A stretch of 64,000 nucleotides of DNA from CAHJWH01 sp965198905 (GCA_965198905.1 OZ240678.1:2914001-2978000), one strand, 5' to 3'; counted from the stretch's first letter, positions 8,846-17,132 are shown. The notes: a model not told the origin generated them from the sequence alone. Numbers and translations are program-made.

Positions 8846-10122
8846 ACACGGGCGTTGTCGACACCTTCCTGAACGTCTTCACCCAGTACATCGACAGCGG
8901 GTTTGGCCTGCTTGGCGGTGAGGTGGCGTTCCTGTCCTCCACGCTGGTGGTCATCGACGTGACCTTGGCAGGCTTGTTCTGGGCCTGGGGCGCGGACAGC
9001 GACATCCTGGCCCGGCTGGTCAAGAAGGTGCTCTATGTCGGCGTCTTCGCCTTCATTATCGGCAACTTTAATCACCTGTCCCAGGTGGTGTTCCAGTCCT
9101 TCGAAGGGCTGGGACTAAAGGCGGCGGGGTCGAGCCTTTCACCGGACGACTTCCTGCATCCAGGCAAGATCGCCCAGGCCGGGATCGATGCGGGCGCGCC
9201 AATCCTTCAGGCGGCGTCCCAGCTCACCAACTTCGTCTCCTTCTTCGAGAACTTCATCCAGATCATCGTGCTGCTGATCGGCTGGGTGATCGTGATCATC
9301 GCCTTCTTCATCCTGGCGGTGCAGCTGTTCGTCACCCTGATCGAGTTCAAGCTGACCACGCTGGCCGGGTTCATTCTCGTGCCGTTCGGCCTGTTCGGAC
9401 GCACCGCCTTCCTGGCCGAGAAGGTGCTGGGCAATGTGGTGGCGTCAGGCGTGAAGGTCCTGGTGCTGGCGGTGATCGTCGGCATCGGCTCCACCCTGTT
9501 CAGCCAGTTCGTCACCACCTACGGCGGCGCTCAGCCGACCTTGGAAGACGTGCTGGCGCTGGCGCTGGCATCGCTCTGCCTCATGGGCCTGGGCATCTTC
9601 GGTCCCGGCATCGCCACCGGTCTCGTCAGTGGCGCACCTCAGCTTGGCGCGGGCGCGGCCGTCGGTACGGCCATGACTGCGGGCGGCTTGGCGGTCGCGG
9701 GCGGCATGGCGGCATCGGCTGGCGTCAGCGCAATCGCTGGTCTCGGCCGCGCGGGAGCATCGGTCGCGGGCGGCGCCATGGCGGCCACGCGTGGCGGTCC
9801 GCCGTCCGGCGGCTCACCCTCAGGTGGGCCAAGTCCCGGTCCTTCGCCGGTCGGTCCGAGCGGTCCGTCCGGCGGCGGCTCAGGCGCCGCGGCCCAGCCC
9901 AGCATGCGTCCGGCCAAGTCCAGCGACAGCGGCGATGGCGGGAGCAGTGGCTCCGATGGCGGCGCGTCCGGCGCGCCGGCCGAGCCGGTTCCCGAGTGGG
10001 CCAAGCGCATGCGCCAGGGCCAAGCCATCCATCGTGGCGTCGAGACCGCCGCCCATGCGGTCGGCTCTGGTCATGGCGGCGGCGGATCCACCAGCCTTGA
10101 TCTCTCGGAGGGTTCTAAATGA
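8842..10122 (+). CDS. trbL: Conjugal transfer membrane protein TrbL (VirB6-like)
   Basis: The 426-residue polytopic protein forms part of the inner-membrane channel. Hydrophobic segments run from about residue 25 to 290, including IIVLLIGWVIVIIAFFILAV. The last 130 residues are a low-complexity Gly/Ser/Pro-rich tail, common in this family and probably cytoplasmic. The ATG overlaps the trbK-like stop by ATGA and its stop overlaps trbF by ATGA. Several antisense frames over the tail are compositional shadows. Confidence 0.93.
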   Translation: MNTGVVDTFLNVFTQYIDSGFGLLGGEVAFLSSTLVVIDVTLAGLFWAWGADSDILARLVKKVLYVGVFAFIIGNFNHLSQVVFQSFEGLGLKAAGSSLSPDDFLHPGKIAQAGIDAGAPILQAASQLTNFVSFFENFIQIIVLLIGWVIVIIAFFILAVQLFVTLIEFKLTTLAGFILVPFGLFGRTAFLAEKVLGNVVASGVKVLVLAVIVGIGSTLFSQFVTTYGGAQPTLEDVLALALASLCLMGLGIFGPGIATGLVSGAPQLGAGAAVGTAMTAGGLAVAGGMAASAGVSAIAGLGRAGASVAGGAMAATRGGPPSGGSPSGGPSPGPSPVGPSGPSGGGSGAAAQPSMRPAKSSDSGDGGSSGSDGGASGAPAEPVPEWAKRMRQGQAIHRGVETAAHAVGSGHGGGGSTSLDLSEGSK

Positions 10123-10805
10123 GCGTCTTCAAGCGGCCCGGCGTGCGCTACGGCCGCACCCCCGAGCCGGAAACCCCCTACCAGCGCGCCGCCCAGGCCT
10201 GGGACGAGCGCATCGGCTCCGCCCGGGTGCAGGCCAGGAACTGGCGCCTGATGGCGTTCGGGTCCCTGGCGCTGAGCTTCGGCCTCGCCTCCGGCCTGGT
10301 CTGGCAGTCGGCCCGGGGCACGATCACGCCCTGGGTGGTGCAGGTGGACAAGCTCGGCCAAGCCCAGGCGGTCGCGCCGGCGAGCGCCGGCTACCGGCCG
10401 ACCGATCCGGAGATCGCCTGGCACTTGGCCCGGTTCGTCGAGGACGTCCGCTCCATCCCGACCGACCCGGTCGTGCTCCGCCAGGACTGGTTGCAAGCCT
10501 ACGACTACACAAGCCAGAGCGGCGCCCTGGCGTTGAACGACTACGCCCGCACCGACGACCCGTTCGCCAAGCTCGGGCGCGAGCAGGTTTCGGTGGATGT
10601 CTCCAGCGTCATCCGCGCCTCGCCCGACAGCTTCCGCGTGGCCTGGAGCGAGCGCCACTACAAGGACGGAGCCCTCGCGGAGACCCAGCGCTGGAGCGCC
10701 ATCGTCACCGTCACGCTCCAGGTCCCGCACGACCCGGATCGCCTGCGGCGCAATGCCCTCGGAATCTACGTCACCGCCCTGAACTGGTCCAAGGAGCTCG
10801 GCTGA
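10119..10805 (+). CDS. trbF: Conjugal transfer protein TrbF (VirB8-like)
   Basis: TrbF is the bitopic inner-membrane assembly factor of the channel. The 228-residue product has a cytoplasmic N-terminus with the usual PETPYQRAAQAWDERIG motif, one membrane helix (about residues 44-65), and a periplasmic VirB8-like domain with WVVQVDKLG and the aromatic core SFRVAWSERHY. Start and stop overlap trbL and trbG. Length is normal. Confidence 0.94.
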   Translation: MSVFKRPGVRYGRTPEPETPYQRAAQAWDERIGSARVQARNWRLMAFGSLALSFGLASGLVWQSARGTITPWVVQVDKLGQAQAVAPASAGYRPTDPEIAWHLARFVEDVRSIPTDPVVLRQDWLQAYDYTSQSGALALNDYARTDDPFAKLGREQVSVDVSSVIRASPDSFRVAWSERHYKDGALAETQRWSAIVTVTLQVPHDPDRLRRNALGIYVTALNWSKELG

Positions 10806-11839
10806 TGCCCCCCCGCCAAAGGAATGGCCGCCTGTTTGCAGCGGCTACGGCCGCATCCCTTCTCTCGGCCTGCGCTCATGCGCAGAAGCCGCCCCAAATC
10901 ACCTATGACGACGCGGCGTTCAGGCCGGCGCAGCGCGAGGCCGACGCGGCCCAGGTTGCGCCCAAGCCCGTCGAGGTGGTGGAGGTTCCAAGGCCCTTGC
11001 CCTTGCCCGGGCAGCTGAAGCCGCTACCCGAGGCAGCTAAGGCTGAGCCGGCCGAACCCGCCGACCCGCGCCGACGCGTGGCTTCCGCCAATACGGCGGC
11101 GCGCGTCCAGCCCAGTCGCGACGGCTACCTGAACGCGGTCCAGGTCTATCCCTACACCGAAGGTGCTCTCTATCAGGTCTACGCATCGCCCGGAGAGATC
11201 ACCGACATCGCGCTCCAGCCCGGCGAGGCGCTGGCGGGCTCCGGCCCGATCGCGGCGGGCGATACGGTGCGCTGGATCATCGGCGAGACCGAGAGCGGCG
11301 CGGGCGCGACCCGGCGCATCCACGTGCTCCTGAAGCCCACCCGGGCCGATCTTGCCACTAATCTGGTGATCGACACCGACCGGCGGACCTATCACCTGGA
11401 GCTTCGGGCCACGCCCTCGACCTACATGGCCTCCGTCTCCTGGCGCTATCCCGAAGACGAGCTGGTCGCGGTCAAGGGGGCCAATGCGGCGGCGCAAGCC
11501 AGCGCGCCCGTGGACCAGGGCCTGGACCTGGCGGAGCTGAGGTTCCGCTACGCCATCACTGGCGACAGCCCGCCCTGGCGGCCGCTGCGGGCGTTCGACG
11601 ATGGCCGCAAGGTCTACATCGAGATGCCGGCCGGCGTCGCCGAAGGCGAGCTGCCTCCGCTGTTCGTGGTGGGCCCAAATGGCGGGGCTGAGCTGGTCAA
11701 CTACCGGGTCCGCCAGAACTACTACGTGGTGGACCGCCTGTTCGCCGCCGCCGAGCTCCGCATGGGTTCGGACAAGAAGCAGGCGGTCGTGCGTATCGCC
11801 CGGACCGACGGTGTTCCCGCTTGGAGGGCCGCCCGATGA
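10805..11839 (+). CDS. trbG: Conjugal transfer protein TrbG (VirB9-like)
   Basis: TrbG forms part of the outer-membrane core complex. The 344-residue product has an N-terminal export signal with the lipobox-like LLSAC (Cys at about residue 19), a Pro/Ala-rich linker to about residue 90, and a VirB9/CagX domain with YLNAVQVYPYTEGALYQVY and, near the end, NYRVRQNYYVVDRLF. The frame is open far upstream into trbL and trbF, but the signal peptide and the ATG overlapping the trbF stop fix the start at 10805. Its stop overlaps trbI by ATGA. Confidence 0.93.
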   Translation: MPPRQRNGRLFAAATAASLLSACAHAQKPPQITYDDAAFRPAQREADAAQVAPKPVEVVEVPRPLPLPGQLKPLPEAAKAEPAEPADPRRRVASANTAARVQPSRDGYLNAVQVYPYTEGALYQVYASPGEITDIALQPGEALAGSGPIAAGDTVRWIIGETESGAGATRRIHVLLKPTRADLATNLVIDTDRRTYHLELRATPSTYMASVSWRYPEDELVAVKGANAAAQASAPVDQGLDLAELRFRYAITGDSPPWRPLRAFDDGRKVYIEMPAGVAEGELPPLFVVGPNGGAELVNYRVRQNYYVVDRLFAAAELRMGSDKKQAVVRIARTDGVPAWRAAR

Positions 11840-13194
11840 GCGAGGCCCAGGTTCCTTCTGCTCCAGCAGCCCCGCAGGCGGAACTACCCCAACTTCAGCC
11901 GACCGAGGCGGTCCGGCTGCGGGCGCCATCGCCGCGGATTGTGCGGCTCTCACCCAAGGTGCTGATCGGGCTTAGCGCCACGTCCGCCGCCGCACTGTTC
12001 GGTCTGGTGCTGTTCGCCATGCATATGCACGGGCCGCATGCGCCAGCCACGAACCTCGTGGACAGCGCGCGACCCAACCCGGCCGAGGCGGTCAAGAGCG
12101 CGCCCGCAGATTACGCGGCCGTGCATCAAGGCGCGGCTGCGACGGGAAGCGGCACGCCTGGAGCGGGTGGGGCGGCCACCGCTGTCGGCGGTTCGCCTGC
12201 GGGCGTGCCGAAGCTTGGGCCGGCGCTGCCGGGCGATCTTGGCCGCCCCATCCTGAACGCCCAGGCTCAAAGCTCGGTCCCGATCGACGGCGAGCCGCTC
12301 CCAACCACCCCGGCCCAGCCGCCCGCGGTGGATCCGGTGCACCAGAAGCTCGCTCAGGAGCGCGTCGCCGCCCTGACGAGCCCGCTGTTCGCGGGCGGCG
12401 AAGCGGCGGCTCCGGGCGCGCAACCGGTCTCGCTCACGGAGGAGCCGGCAACGCAGACTGCCGCGTCGGCAGCCGCGGCCGGCGCGTCAGCCACAGGCTC
12501 CAGTTCGACGTCGTCCACCAGTCAGGAGCACAAGCTCGCCTTCCTGAACGGGTCGGCCGACACCAAGGTGTCAACCGACACCAAGGTGGAGAGCGCCGAG
12601 CGGCTGCAGGCGCCGTCCTCGCCCTATGTGGTCCAGGCCGGCACGGTGATCCCGGCGGCGCTTCTGACCGGCATTCGCTCCGACCTGCCGGGCCAGATCA
12701 CCGCCCAGGTCAGCGAGGATGTGTTCGACAGCCCTACCGGACGATATCGGCTCATCCCTCAAGGATCCCGGCTGCTCGGCCAGTACGACAGCGGAGTCGC
12801 GTTCGGGCAGTCACGGGTGCTGCTGGTCTGGACGCGGCTGATCCTGCCGGACGGCCGCTCCATCGTGCTGGAGCGCCTGCCCGGAGCCGACCCGGCGGGA
12901 AACGCCGGACTGCAGGACGGCGTCGACAACCACTGGGGTCAGCTGTTCAAGGCCGCGGCCCTGTCCTCAATCCTGGGCGTTGGAACCCAGATCGGGGCGA
13001 GCGACAACGAGAACGGCTTAATCCAGGCGCTTCGGCAGGGGCCGGCCGACACGCTGAACCAGGTCGGCCAGCAGGTGATCGGACGCAGCCTGAACATCCA
13101 GCCGACGCTTACCATCCGTCCAGGGTTCCAGATCCGCGTCCTGGTCAATCGCGACCTGGTGCTCGAACCGTATGCAGAATCCGGGGGAGGCTGA
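11836..13194 (+). CDS. trbI: Conjugal transfer protein TrbI (VirB10-like)
   Basis: TrbI spans both membranes and links the ATPase energy to the outer-membrane pore. The 452-residue protein has a cytoplasmic Pro/Ala-rich start, one membrane helix (about residues 43-62), a long low-complexity periplasmic linker, and a C-terminal VirB10 domain with PYVVQAGTVIPAALLTGI, LIPQGSRLLGQYDSGV and a final NRDLVLEPY. The ATG at 11836 is preceded by GGAGGG and overlaps the trbG stop; a TTG five codons upstream is less likely. Confidence 0.95.
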   Translation: MSEAQVPSAPAAPQAELPQLQPTEAVRLRAPSPRIVRLSPKVLIGLSATSAAALFGLVLFAMHMHGPHAPATNLVDSARPNPAEAVKSAPADYAAVHQGAAATGSGTPGAGGAATAVGGSPAGVPKLGPALPGDLGRPILNAQAQSSVPIDGEPLPTTPAQPPAVDPVHQKLAQERVAALTSPLFAGGEAAAPGAQPVSLTEEPATQTAASAAAAGASATGSSSTSSTSQEHKLAFLNGSADTKVSTDTKVESAERLQAPSSPYVVQAGTVIPAALLTGIRSDLPGQITAQVSEDVFDSPTGRYRLIPQGSRLLGQYDSGVAFGQSRVLLVWTRLILPDGRSIVLERLPGADPAGNAGLQDGVDNHWGQLFKAAALSSILGVGTQIGASDNENGLIQALRQGPADTLNQVGQQVIGRSLNIQPTLTIRPGFQIRVLVNRDLVLEPYAESGGG

Positions 13195-13197
13195 GCC

Positions 13198-13449
13198 ATG
13201 CCGAAGCTGAAGCTCGGGACCTTGCTCGACGACAAGCCGGTCCGGCTCACCCTGGAGCTACCGGCCGAAGTGCACCGCGACCTCGTCGCCTATGCGCAGA
13301 TCATGGGCCGCGACGCCGGCCAGGCGGTCGAGCCCGCCAAGCTGGTCGCGCCCATGCTGGCCAAGTTCATGGCGGCGGACCGGGCGTTCGCCAAGGCTCG
13401 GCGGGTGACAGGCCCAGCGGAGTCCCTGAGCCAAGCCGGCGCTGATTAG
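13198..13449 (+). CDS. DUF2274 protein following trbI
   Basis: The 83-residue soluble protein has a strong GGGGGAGG ribosome-binding site seven bases before its ATG. The pattern LDDKPVRLTLELPAEVHRDLVAYAQIMGRD resembles a ribbon-helix-helix-like beta strand plus helices and matches the DUF2274 family commonly encoded right after trbI in Trb-type elements. Its role is unknown; regulation of the transfer operon or DNA binding is a guess from the fold-like pattern. Its TAG overlaps the stop of the convergent LysR gene. Confidence 0.8.
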   Translation: MPKLKLGTLLDDKPVRLTLELPAEVHRDLVAYAQIMGRDAGQAVEPAKLVAPMLAKFMAADRAFAKARRVTGPAESLSQAGAD

Positions 13450-14405
13450 GCCGCGCGGCCCGTCCAGTCGGACGTTCCCTTGCGCGGCCGCCCTGCCAAG
13501 ACGTGCGCCAAGCTGATGAACTGACGCAGCGCCGGGTTGGCGTTCTCCGGCGACCATGCGGCGTAGAAGGTGACGACGTCCGTCGGGCTCGTAAGCGGGC
13601 GGAAGACGACTCCTGGAACCGGCAAGGCCGCGCCCGCCTCACTGGCGAGGCTCACGCCAAAGCCCATGGCGATCAGGTTCAGCAGGCTGTCACGGCCTAC
13701 CGCGATGCGCTCCACCTCGGGCCGATGGCCAAGACCCGTCATGTAGCGGACCACATGGTCGTGCACCTCGGCTCCGCATTCCGCTCCGGTGGCGAGGAAG
13801 CGTTCTCCCTCAAGATCAGCCCAGCTGACCTCGGCTCTGTCCGCGAGCCTGTGGCTGTCCGGCAGAGTGACAAAGACGGGCTCGCTCCAGAGCTCCGCGG
13901 TGTCGCAGCCGGCCGCACCGCCCGATCCGATGACAAAGGCGACGTCCAGCTTGCGTTGTCGAACCAGCGTGAGGAGGGCGCGCCGCGACTCTTCCCGCAG
14001 CTCGACCGTGACATGGGCGTGATCGGCTGCGTAACGGCGAACCAGCTCGCGAAGAAAGCCTCCGGACAGCGGCGTATAAAAGCCCAGCCGAAGCCGCCCT
14101 TCCTCGCCGCGGCCGTTCGCACGGGCCGTCGCTGCGGCGTGGTCGATGTCGCTCAGAGCCTCCCGGGCCTCCGGAAGGAAACGCTCGCCGGCGCTCGTAA
14201 GGCGGGAGCCGCGAGACCCCCGCTCGAACAGGGCGACCTGCAGATGCTCTTCGAGCGCCTGCACCCGGCGGCTTAGGACCGACTGGTTCACGCCAAGCGC
14301 GGCTGCGGCTTGGCGAAAGCCCAGGTGCTCGGCGACGGCCACGCTGTAGGTGAGCGCCGTCAGGTCCAGGGACGCAATCGAACCGGGGGCGAATGACCCA
14401 ACCAT
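13446..14405 (-). CDS. LysR-family transcriptional regulator
   Basis: The 319-residue protein has an N-terminal winged helix-turn-helix (LGFRQAAAALGVNQSVLSRRVQALEE, about residues 28-53) and a LysR substrate-binding domain from about residue 103 to 300. No divergently transcribed target gene is next to it: upstream are only 210 bases and then the tRNA, so its target cannot be read from context. It lies on the element side of the tRNA and is probably cargo. Its TAA overlaps the TAG of the DUF2274 gene, leaving no space between the two convergent units. Confidence 0.93.
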   Translation of the reverse strand: MVGSFAPGSIASLDLTALTYSVAVAEHLGFRQAAAALGVNQSVLSRRVQALEEHLQVALFERGSRGSRLTSAGERFLPEAREALSDIDHAAATARANGRGEEGRLRLGFYTPLSGGFLRELVRRYAADHAHVTVELREESRRALLTLVRQRKLDVAFVIGSGGAAGCDTAELWSEPVFVTLPDSHRLADRAEVSWADLEGERFLATGAECGAEVHDHVVRYMTGLGHRPEVERIAVGRDSLLNLIAMGFGVSLASEAGAALPVPGVVFRPLTSPTDVVTFYAAWSPENANPALRQFISLAHVLAGRPRKGTSDWTGRAA

Positions 14406-14585
14406 GACGCGCAGAGTGGCTGATTAAACGTGAACCGAAGCTGACTGCCACAACGACGACTAGGAGAGCCGGCCGGTGGATCAGGTTCGTCGCGCATCGC
14501 CGGTAAGCCGGGCACAACACGGCACTTGGTGGTGTCTGGGTGGTGTCCAGCGCTCCAGCTAAGTAGTTGCCCTGAAGGGGCCGCC

Positions 14586-14615
14586 TAGCTAATTACCTAA
14601 TTATACGAGGAAATT
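14586..14615. other. AT-rich junction next to the tRNA 3' end, candidate attachment-site flank
   Basis: Directly beyond the tRNA-Gly 3' end is a short AT-rich island in otherwise GC-rich DNA. It contains AATTA twice, separated by CCT, so that it reads almost the same on both strands. A little further left, GGTGGTGTC occurs twice at 14528-14536 and 14539-14547 (period 11). Such repeats could be integrase or excisionase arm sites, but this is inference from position. Confidence 0.35.
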
Positions 14616-14690
14616 TGGAGCGGGCGAAGAGATTCGAACTCTCGACCCCAACCTTGGCAAGGTTGTGCTCTACCACTGAGCTACGCCCGC
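14616..14690 (-). tRNA. tRNA-Gly (anticodon GCC)
   Basis: Read on the minus strand, the sequence folds as a full cloverleaf. The acceptor stem is GCGGGCG paired with CGCCCGC, the D-arm is GTAGCTCAGTGGTAGAGC, the anticodon stem is CAACC/GGTTG around the loop TTGCCAA (anticodon GCC), and the T-arm is GAGAGTTCGAATCTC. Discriminator U and an encoded CCA follow. The 3' end points left, toward the conjugation genes, which is the orientation expected if the element used this tRNA as its attachment site. Confidence 0.96.
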
Positions 14691-14732
14691 TCAAGGCGTG
14701 CCGTAAGCCGGGGAAGGCTTCACGGAGGCGGC

Positions 14733-14761
14733 GTTAAAGCAGACGTGGGGCGGGTTGGCAA
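14733..14761 (-). promoter_or_regulatory. Candidate promoter of tRNA-Gly
   Basis: On the minus strand, TTGCCA is followed after 17 bases by TTTAAC within the context GCTTTAAC, close to the Caulobacter housekeeping pattern TTGAC...GCTANA. The predicted start site lies about 35 bases upstream of the mature tRNA 5' end. No other gene separates them. Confidence 0.45.
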
Positions 14762-14789
14762 GCGCGGGAGGGCTGCGCAGCGGCTGGCG

Positions 14790-15653
14790 TCAGCGGCCTA
14801 GCCTGGGGGTGCGCAGGCGGCGCTTGTTGATGTGGTCGGCGGGGGTCGCGTCCTGGGTCGGCGCCTCGCCCTTGAAGTAGAAGCGCTGCCAGGCCTCGCG
14901 CACGGCGTCGGGGTCTCTGCGGCCGAGCTTGGCGTTGAACACGCTGCGTTCGCGCAGCCACGCCTCGTACTGGCGTCGAAGATCGGGCTCGGACGCCAGA
15001 GACCGCCGTACCGGCTGCACCTGCTCCAGCGCCCGATGGGGGGTGAGGCTGATGAAGCAGAACGGCTCGCCCTTCTCGAAGCGCACCTTGCCCGGCCGGG
15101 TGAACATCCAGTTCATGGTGAAGGGGAAGGGCAGCCAGTCGGTCTCCACGATCCCGGCCAGGGGCTGCACCCCGTCCTTGATGTAGTTGGGCGGGCCGCT
15201 GGCCAGCATGTCCCAGCCGGGCCGGGTGCGGAACAGATAGCCGGTGTGGAAGGTCAGCACCCCTTCGCTGAAGTGGGTCTTGGCGAAGTCGTGGAAGTCG
15301 GGGTGGGGACGGTCGGGCGTCAACCGGATATCCTCGATGGCCTTGCCGCCGTTCCATTCGGCGGTGAAGCTGATTGGGCAGAGCAGCTCCCACCCGGTGG
15401 TGTTGGCCATGGTCATCGGCAGGCAGCGATAGGGGTGGCGCTCGGCGAAGCGGTCCATCCAGCCACGGTTCGGCCGCCCCGGCACGATCTCGGGCGGGCG
15501 GTTGGTGAGCGCGAAGCACTCCATCTCCATGGGCGGGGCGGAGCCGCTCAGATCGATGCGCAGGGTTTTTGGCGCCGGCAGGACTCCTGACTCCAGGTCC
15601 GCCGTAGGGTCTTCGCCTAGGTCTAGGGCGGGATCGGGGTCGATGTCGGCCAT
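14790..15653 (-). CDS. DUF6065 family protein
   Basis: The 287-residue protein, from an ATG at 15653, starts with an acidic leader and then has the conserved layout of DUF6065 proteins: MECFALTN, the cluster RGWMDRFAERHPYRCLPMTMAN, a middle LTFHTGYLFRTRPG, then GIVETDWLPFPFTMNWMFT, and GEPFCFI. The many aromatic residues and no membrane segment suggest a soluble protein, but its function is unknown to me. The frame is open much further upstream, but that extension is antisense to the next gene and has no domain. It faces the tRNA gene and is divergent from the deacylase gene. Confidence 0.8.
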   Translation of the reverse strand: MADIDPDPALDLGEDPTADLESGVLPAPKTLRIDLSGSAPPMEMECFALTNRPPEIVPGRPNRGWMDRFAERHPYRCLPMTMANTTGWELLCPISFTAEWNGGKAIEDIRLTPDRPHPDFHDFAKTHFSEGVLTFHTGYLFRTRPGWDMLASGPPNYIKDGVQPLAGIVETDWLPFPFTMNWMFTRPGKVRFEKGEPFCFISLTPHRALEQVQPVRRSLASEPDLRRQYEAWLRERSVFNAKLGRRDPDAVREAWQRFYFKGEAPTQDATPADHINKRRLRTPRLGR

Positions 15654-15710
15654 GGGTCCAGCTAAACGCCGCAGCAGCGCGGGCGTCAAACCCCGTCGGA
15701 GCCCTAGCCC

Positions 15711-16211
15711 ATGAGCCCCGCCACCGCCTCGGACCTGTTCGCCTTCCTGGATGCGCACGGGATCGACCACGCCACCACCGCCCACGCCCCGGTGTTCCGC
15801 GTGGAGGACGGCGCGGCCATCAAGGCGGCCCTGCCCGGCGGCCACAGCAAGAACCTCTTCCTCAAGGACGCCCGCGACCAGCTTTGGCTGGTCAGCGCGC
15901 TGGGCGACACGGTGATCGATCTGAAGCGGACGCCCGCTGCGATCGGCTCGGCCAAGCTGTCCTTCGGCTCGCCCGAGCGGCTGTGGGAGGCGCTGGGCGT
16001 GCGGCCCGGGTCGGTGACGCCGCTGGCGCTGCTCAACGACCCCGAGCACAGGGTGCGGCTGGTGCTGGACGCCGCGCTGCTGGCCTGCGACCCGCTGAAC
16101 TTCCACCCGCTGTCCAACGACGCCACCACGGCTGTCTCCCGCGACGGCGCCCTGCGCTTCTTCGAGGCCTTGGGCCGGGCGCCGCAGGTCGTGGACTTCG
16201 CAGCACTTTAA
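15711..16211 (+). CDS. prdX: Prolyl-tRNA editing deacylase (YbaK/ProX family)
   Basis: The 166-residue protein fits free-standing prolyl-tRNA editing proteins, which hydrolyse mischarged Ala-tRNA(Pro) and keep proline codons accurate. Family marks are an N-terminal FLDAHGIDHATTAHAPVF, the conserved Lys in HSKNLFLKD, RTPAAIGSAKLSFGSPERLW, the GVRPGSVTPLALLND turn, and LNFHPLSNDATTAVS near the C-terminus. Its length is typical. It starts 57 bases from the divergent DUF6065 gene and converges on fzlA. Family assignment is strong; the exact substrate is inferred. Confidence 0.9.
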   Translation: MSPATASDLFAFLDAHGIDHATTAHAPVFRVEDGAAIKAALPGGHSKNLFLKDARDQLWLVSALGDTVIDLKRTPAAIGSAKLSFGSPERLWEALGVRPGSVTPLALLNDPEHRVRLVLDAALLACDPLNFHPLSNDATTAVSRDGALRFFEALGRAPQVVDFAAL

Positions 16212-16290
16212 GGGGGGGAGCCAATAACGGCGAATGGTCTTTGAGCCCGCGGGCGCGGGTAGGCGGCCGCTCAAGGCCCGGCGACGCTGT

Positions 16291-16977
16291 CTAGAAATCC
16301 AGGTCGTGGTAGTGCGCCGCCGGCGGCAGGCCGGGCATCCGGTCGGCTAGCAGGGGACGGAAGCAGGGGCGTGACTTGATCTTCATGTACCAGGTGCGGA
16401 CGTTCTTGAACTGGTCCCAGGGCGCCTCGCCGATGTAGTCAATCACCGACAGGTGGCCGGCGGCGGCGATGTCGCCGAGGCTCATGCGCCGGCCGGCCAG
16501 CCACTCGCGCTCGTGCAGCAGGCCGTCGAGATAGGTGAGGTGGCCGCGCAGCGCCTCGCGCCCCCGCCGGATGCCGGACAGATCCGGGGCGCCCAGGCCC
16601 AGCAGCCGTCGCTCCATCTTCTCGTAGAGCAGGTAGGCGTTGACCTCGTTGTGGAACTTGCGGTCGAACCAGTCCTGCAGCCGTCGCGCCTCCGCCCGTT
16701 CGGCCAAGTCGCGCGACAGCAGGGGGAAGCCCGTATGCGCCTCCTCCAGGTATTCCAGGATGGCGCGGGGCTCGCAGGCGACGACCCGGAGCGGCCCCTG
16801 GCCCTCCACCAGCACCGGCGGGAGGCCGGACGGGTTCAGCGCTGTCAGGCCCTCGGGCTGCTCCCAGTAGCGCTCCACCTGCTCCTCGAAGCCGAGCTTC
16901 TTCTCGCCCAGCGCCAGGCGGACCTGGCGCGAGAAGGGGTCGAGCGGGAAGTGGTGCAGGATGCGGTCGGAGGACAT
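16291..16977 (-). CDS. fzlA: FtsZ-binding GST-fold protein FzlA
   Basis: The 228-residue protein has a glutathione S-transferase fold: a thioredoxin-like N-terminal domain with HHFPLDPFSRQVRLALGEKK and a helical C-terminal domain. It matches Caulobacter FzlA, the essential GST-like protein that binds FtsZ, curves its filaments and drives constriction. From memory of the FzlA literature, residues studied there (Trp38, Glu119, Arg124, Asp227) fall on identical residues at the same numbers here when translation starts at the ATG at 16977, which also supports that start. It is divergent from divL across a 155-base interval. A longer upstream frame is open but runs antisense to divL. Confidence 0.88.
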   Translation of the reverse strand: MSSDRILHHFPLDPFSRQVRLALGEKKLGFEEQVERYWEQPEGLTALNPSGLPPVLVEGQGPLRVVACEPRAILEYLEEAHTGFPLLSRDLAERAEARRLQDWFDRKFHNEVNAYLLYEKMERRLLGLGAPDLSGIRRGREALRGHLTYLDGLLHEREWLAGRRMSLGDIAAAGHLSVIDYIGEAPWDQFKNVRTWYMKIKSRPCFRPLLADRMPGLPPAAHYHDLDF

Positions 16978-17033
16978 GGGCGTTGGAAGCGGCGCGCAGG
17001 GGTGCGGTTCCGGAACCCTGCGCGCCTGCGCGT

Positions 17034-17048
17034 TTAAATCCCGTTTAC
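17034..17048. promoter_or_regulatory. Near-consensus CtrA box between fzlA and divL
   Basis: The sequence TTAA, seven bases, TTAC differs by one base from the full CtrA site TTAA-N7-TTAA. It lies in the shared upstream region of the two divergent cell-cycle genes, 57 bases before fzlA and 85 before divL. This is a pattern match only. Confidence 0.35.
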
Positions 17049-17132
17049 CGAACGGCGTCGCCGACGCGCATCGTTCGCGCGGATACGGTAATCTCCTGAT
17101 TCGCGAAGGCTTCGCTTCGCCACGAGTACCGG

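Noticed and set aside
9791..10804. Upstream extension of the trbG frame
   Set aside because: It runs through trbL and trbF in another frame; the signal peptide and ATG at 10805 define trbG.
14616..14690. Second copy of the tRNA 3' end inside the window
   Set aside because: I did not see a direct repeat of the tRNA 3' region elsewhere in the window; if present it should be to the left of it.
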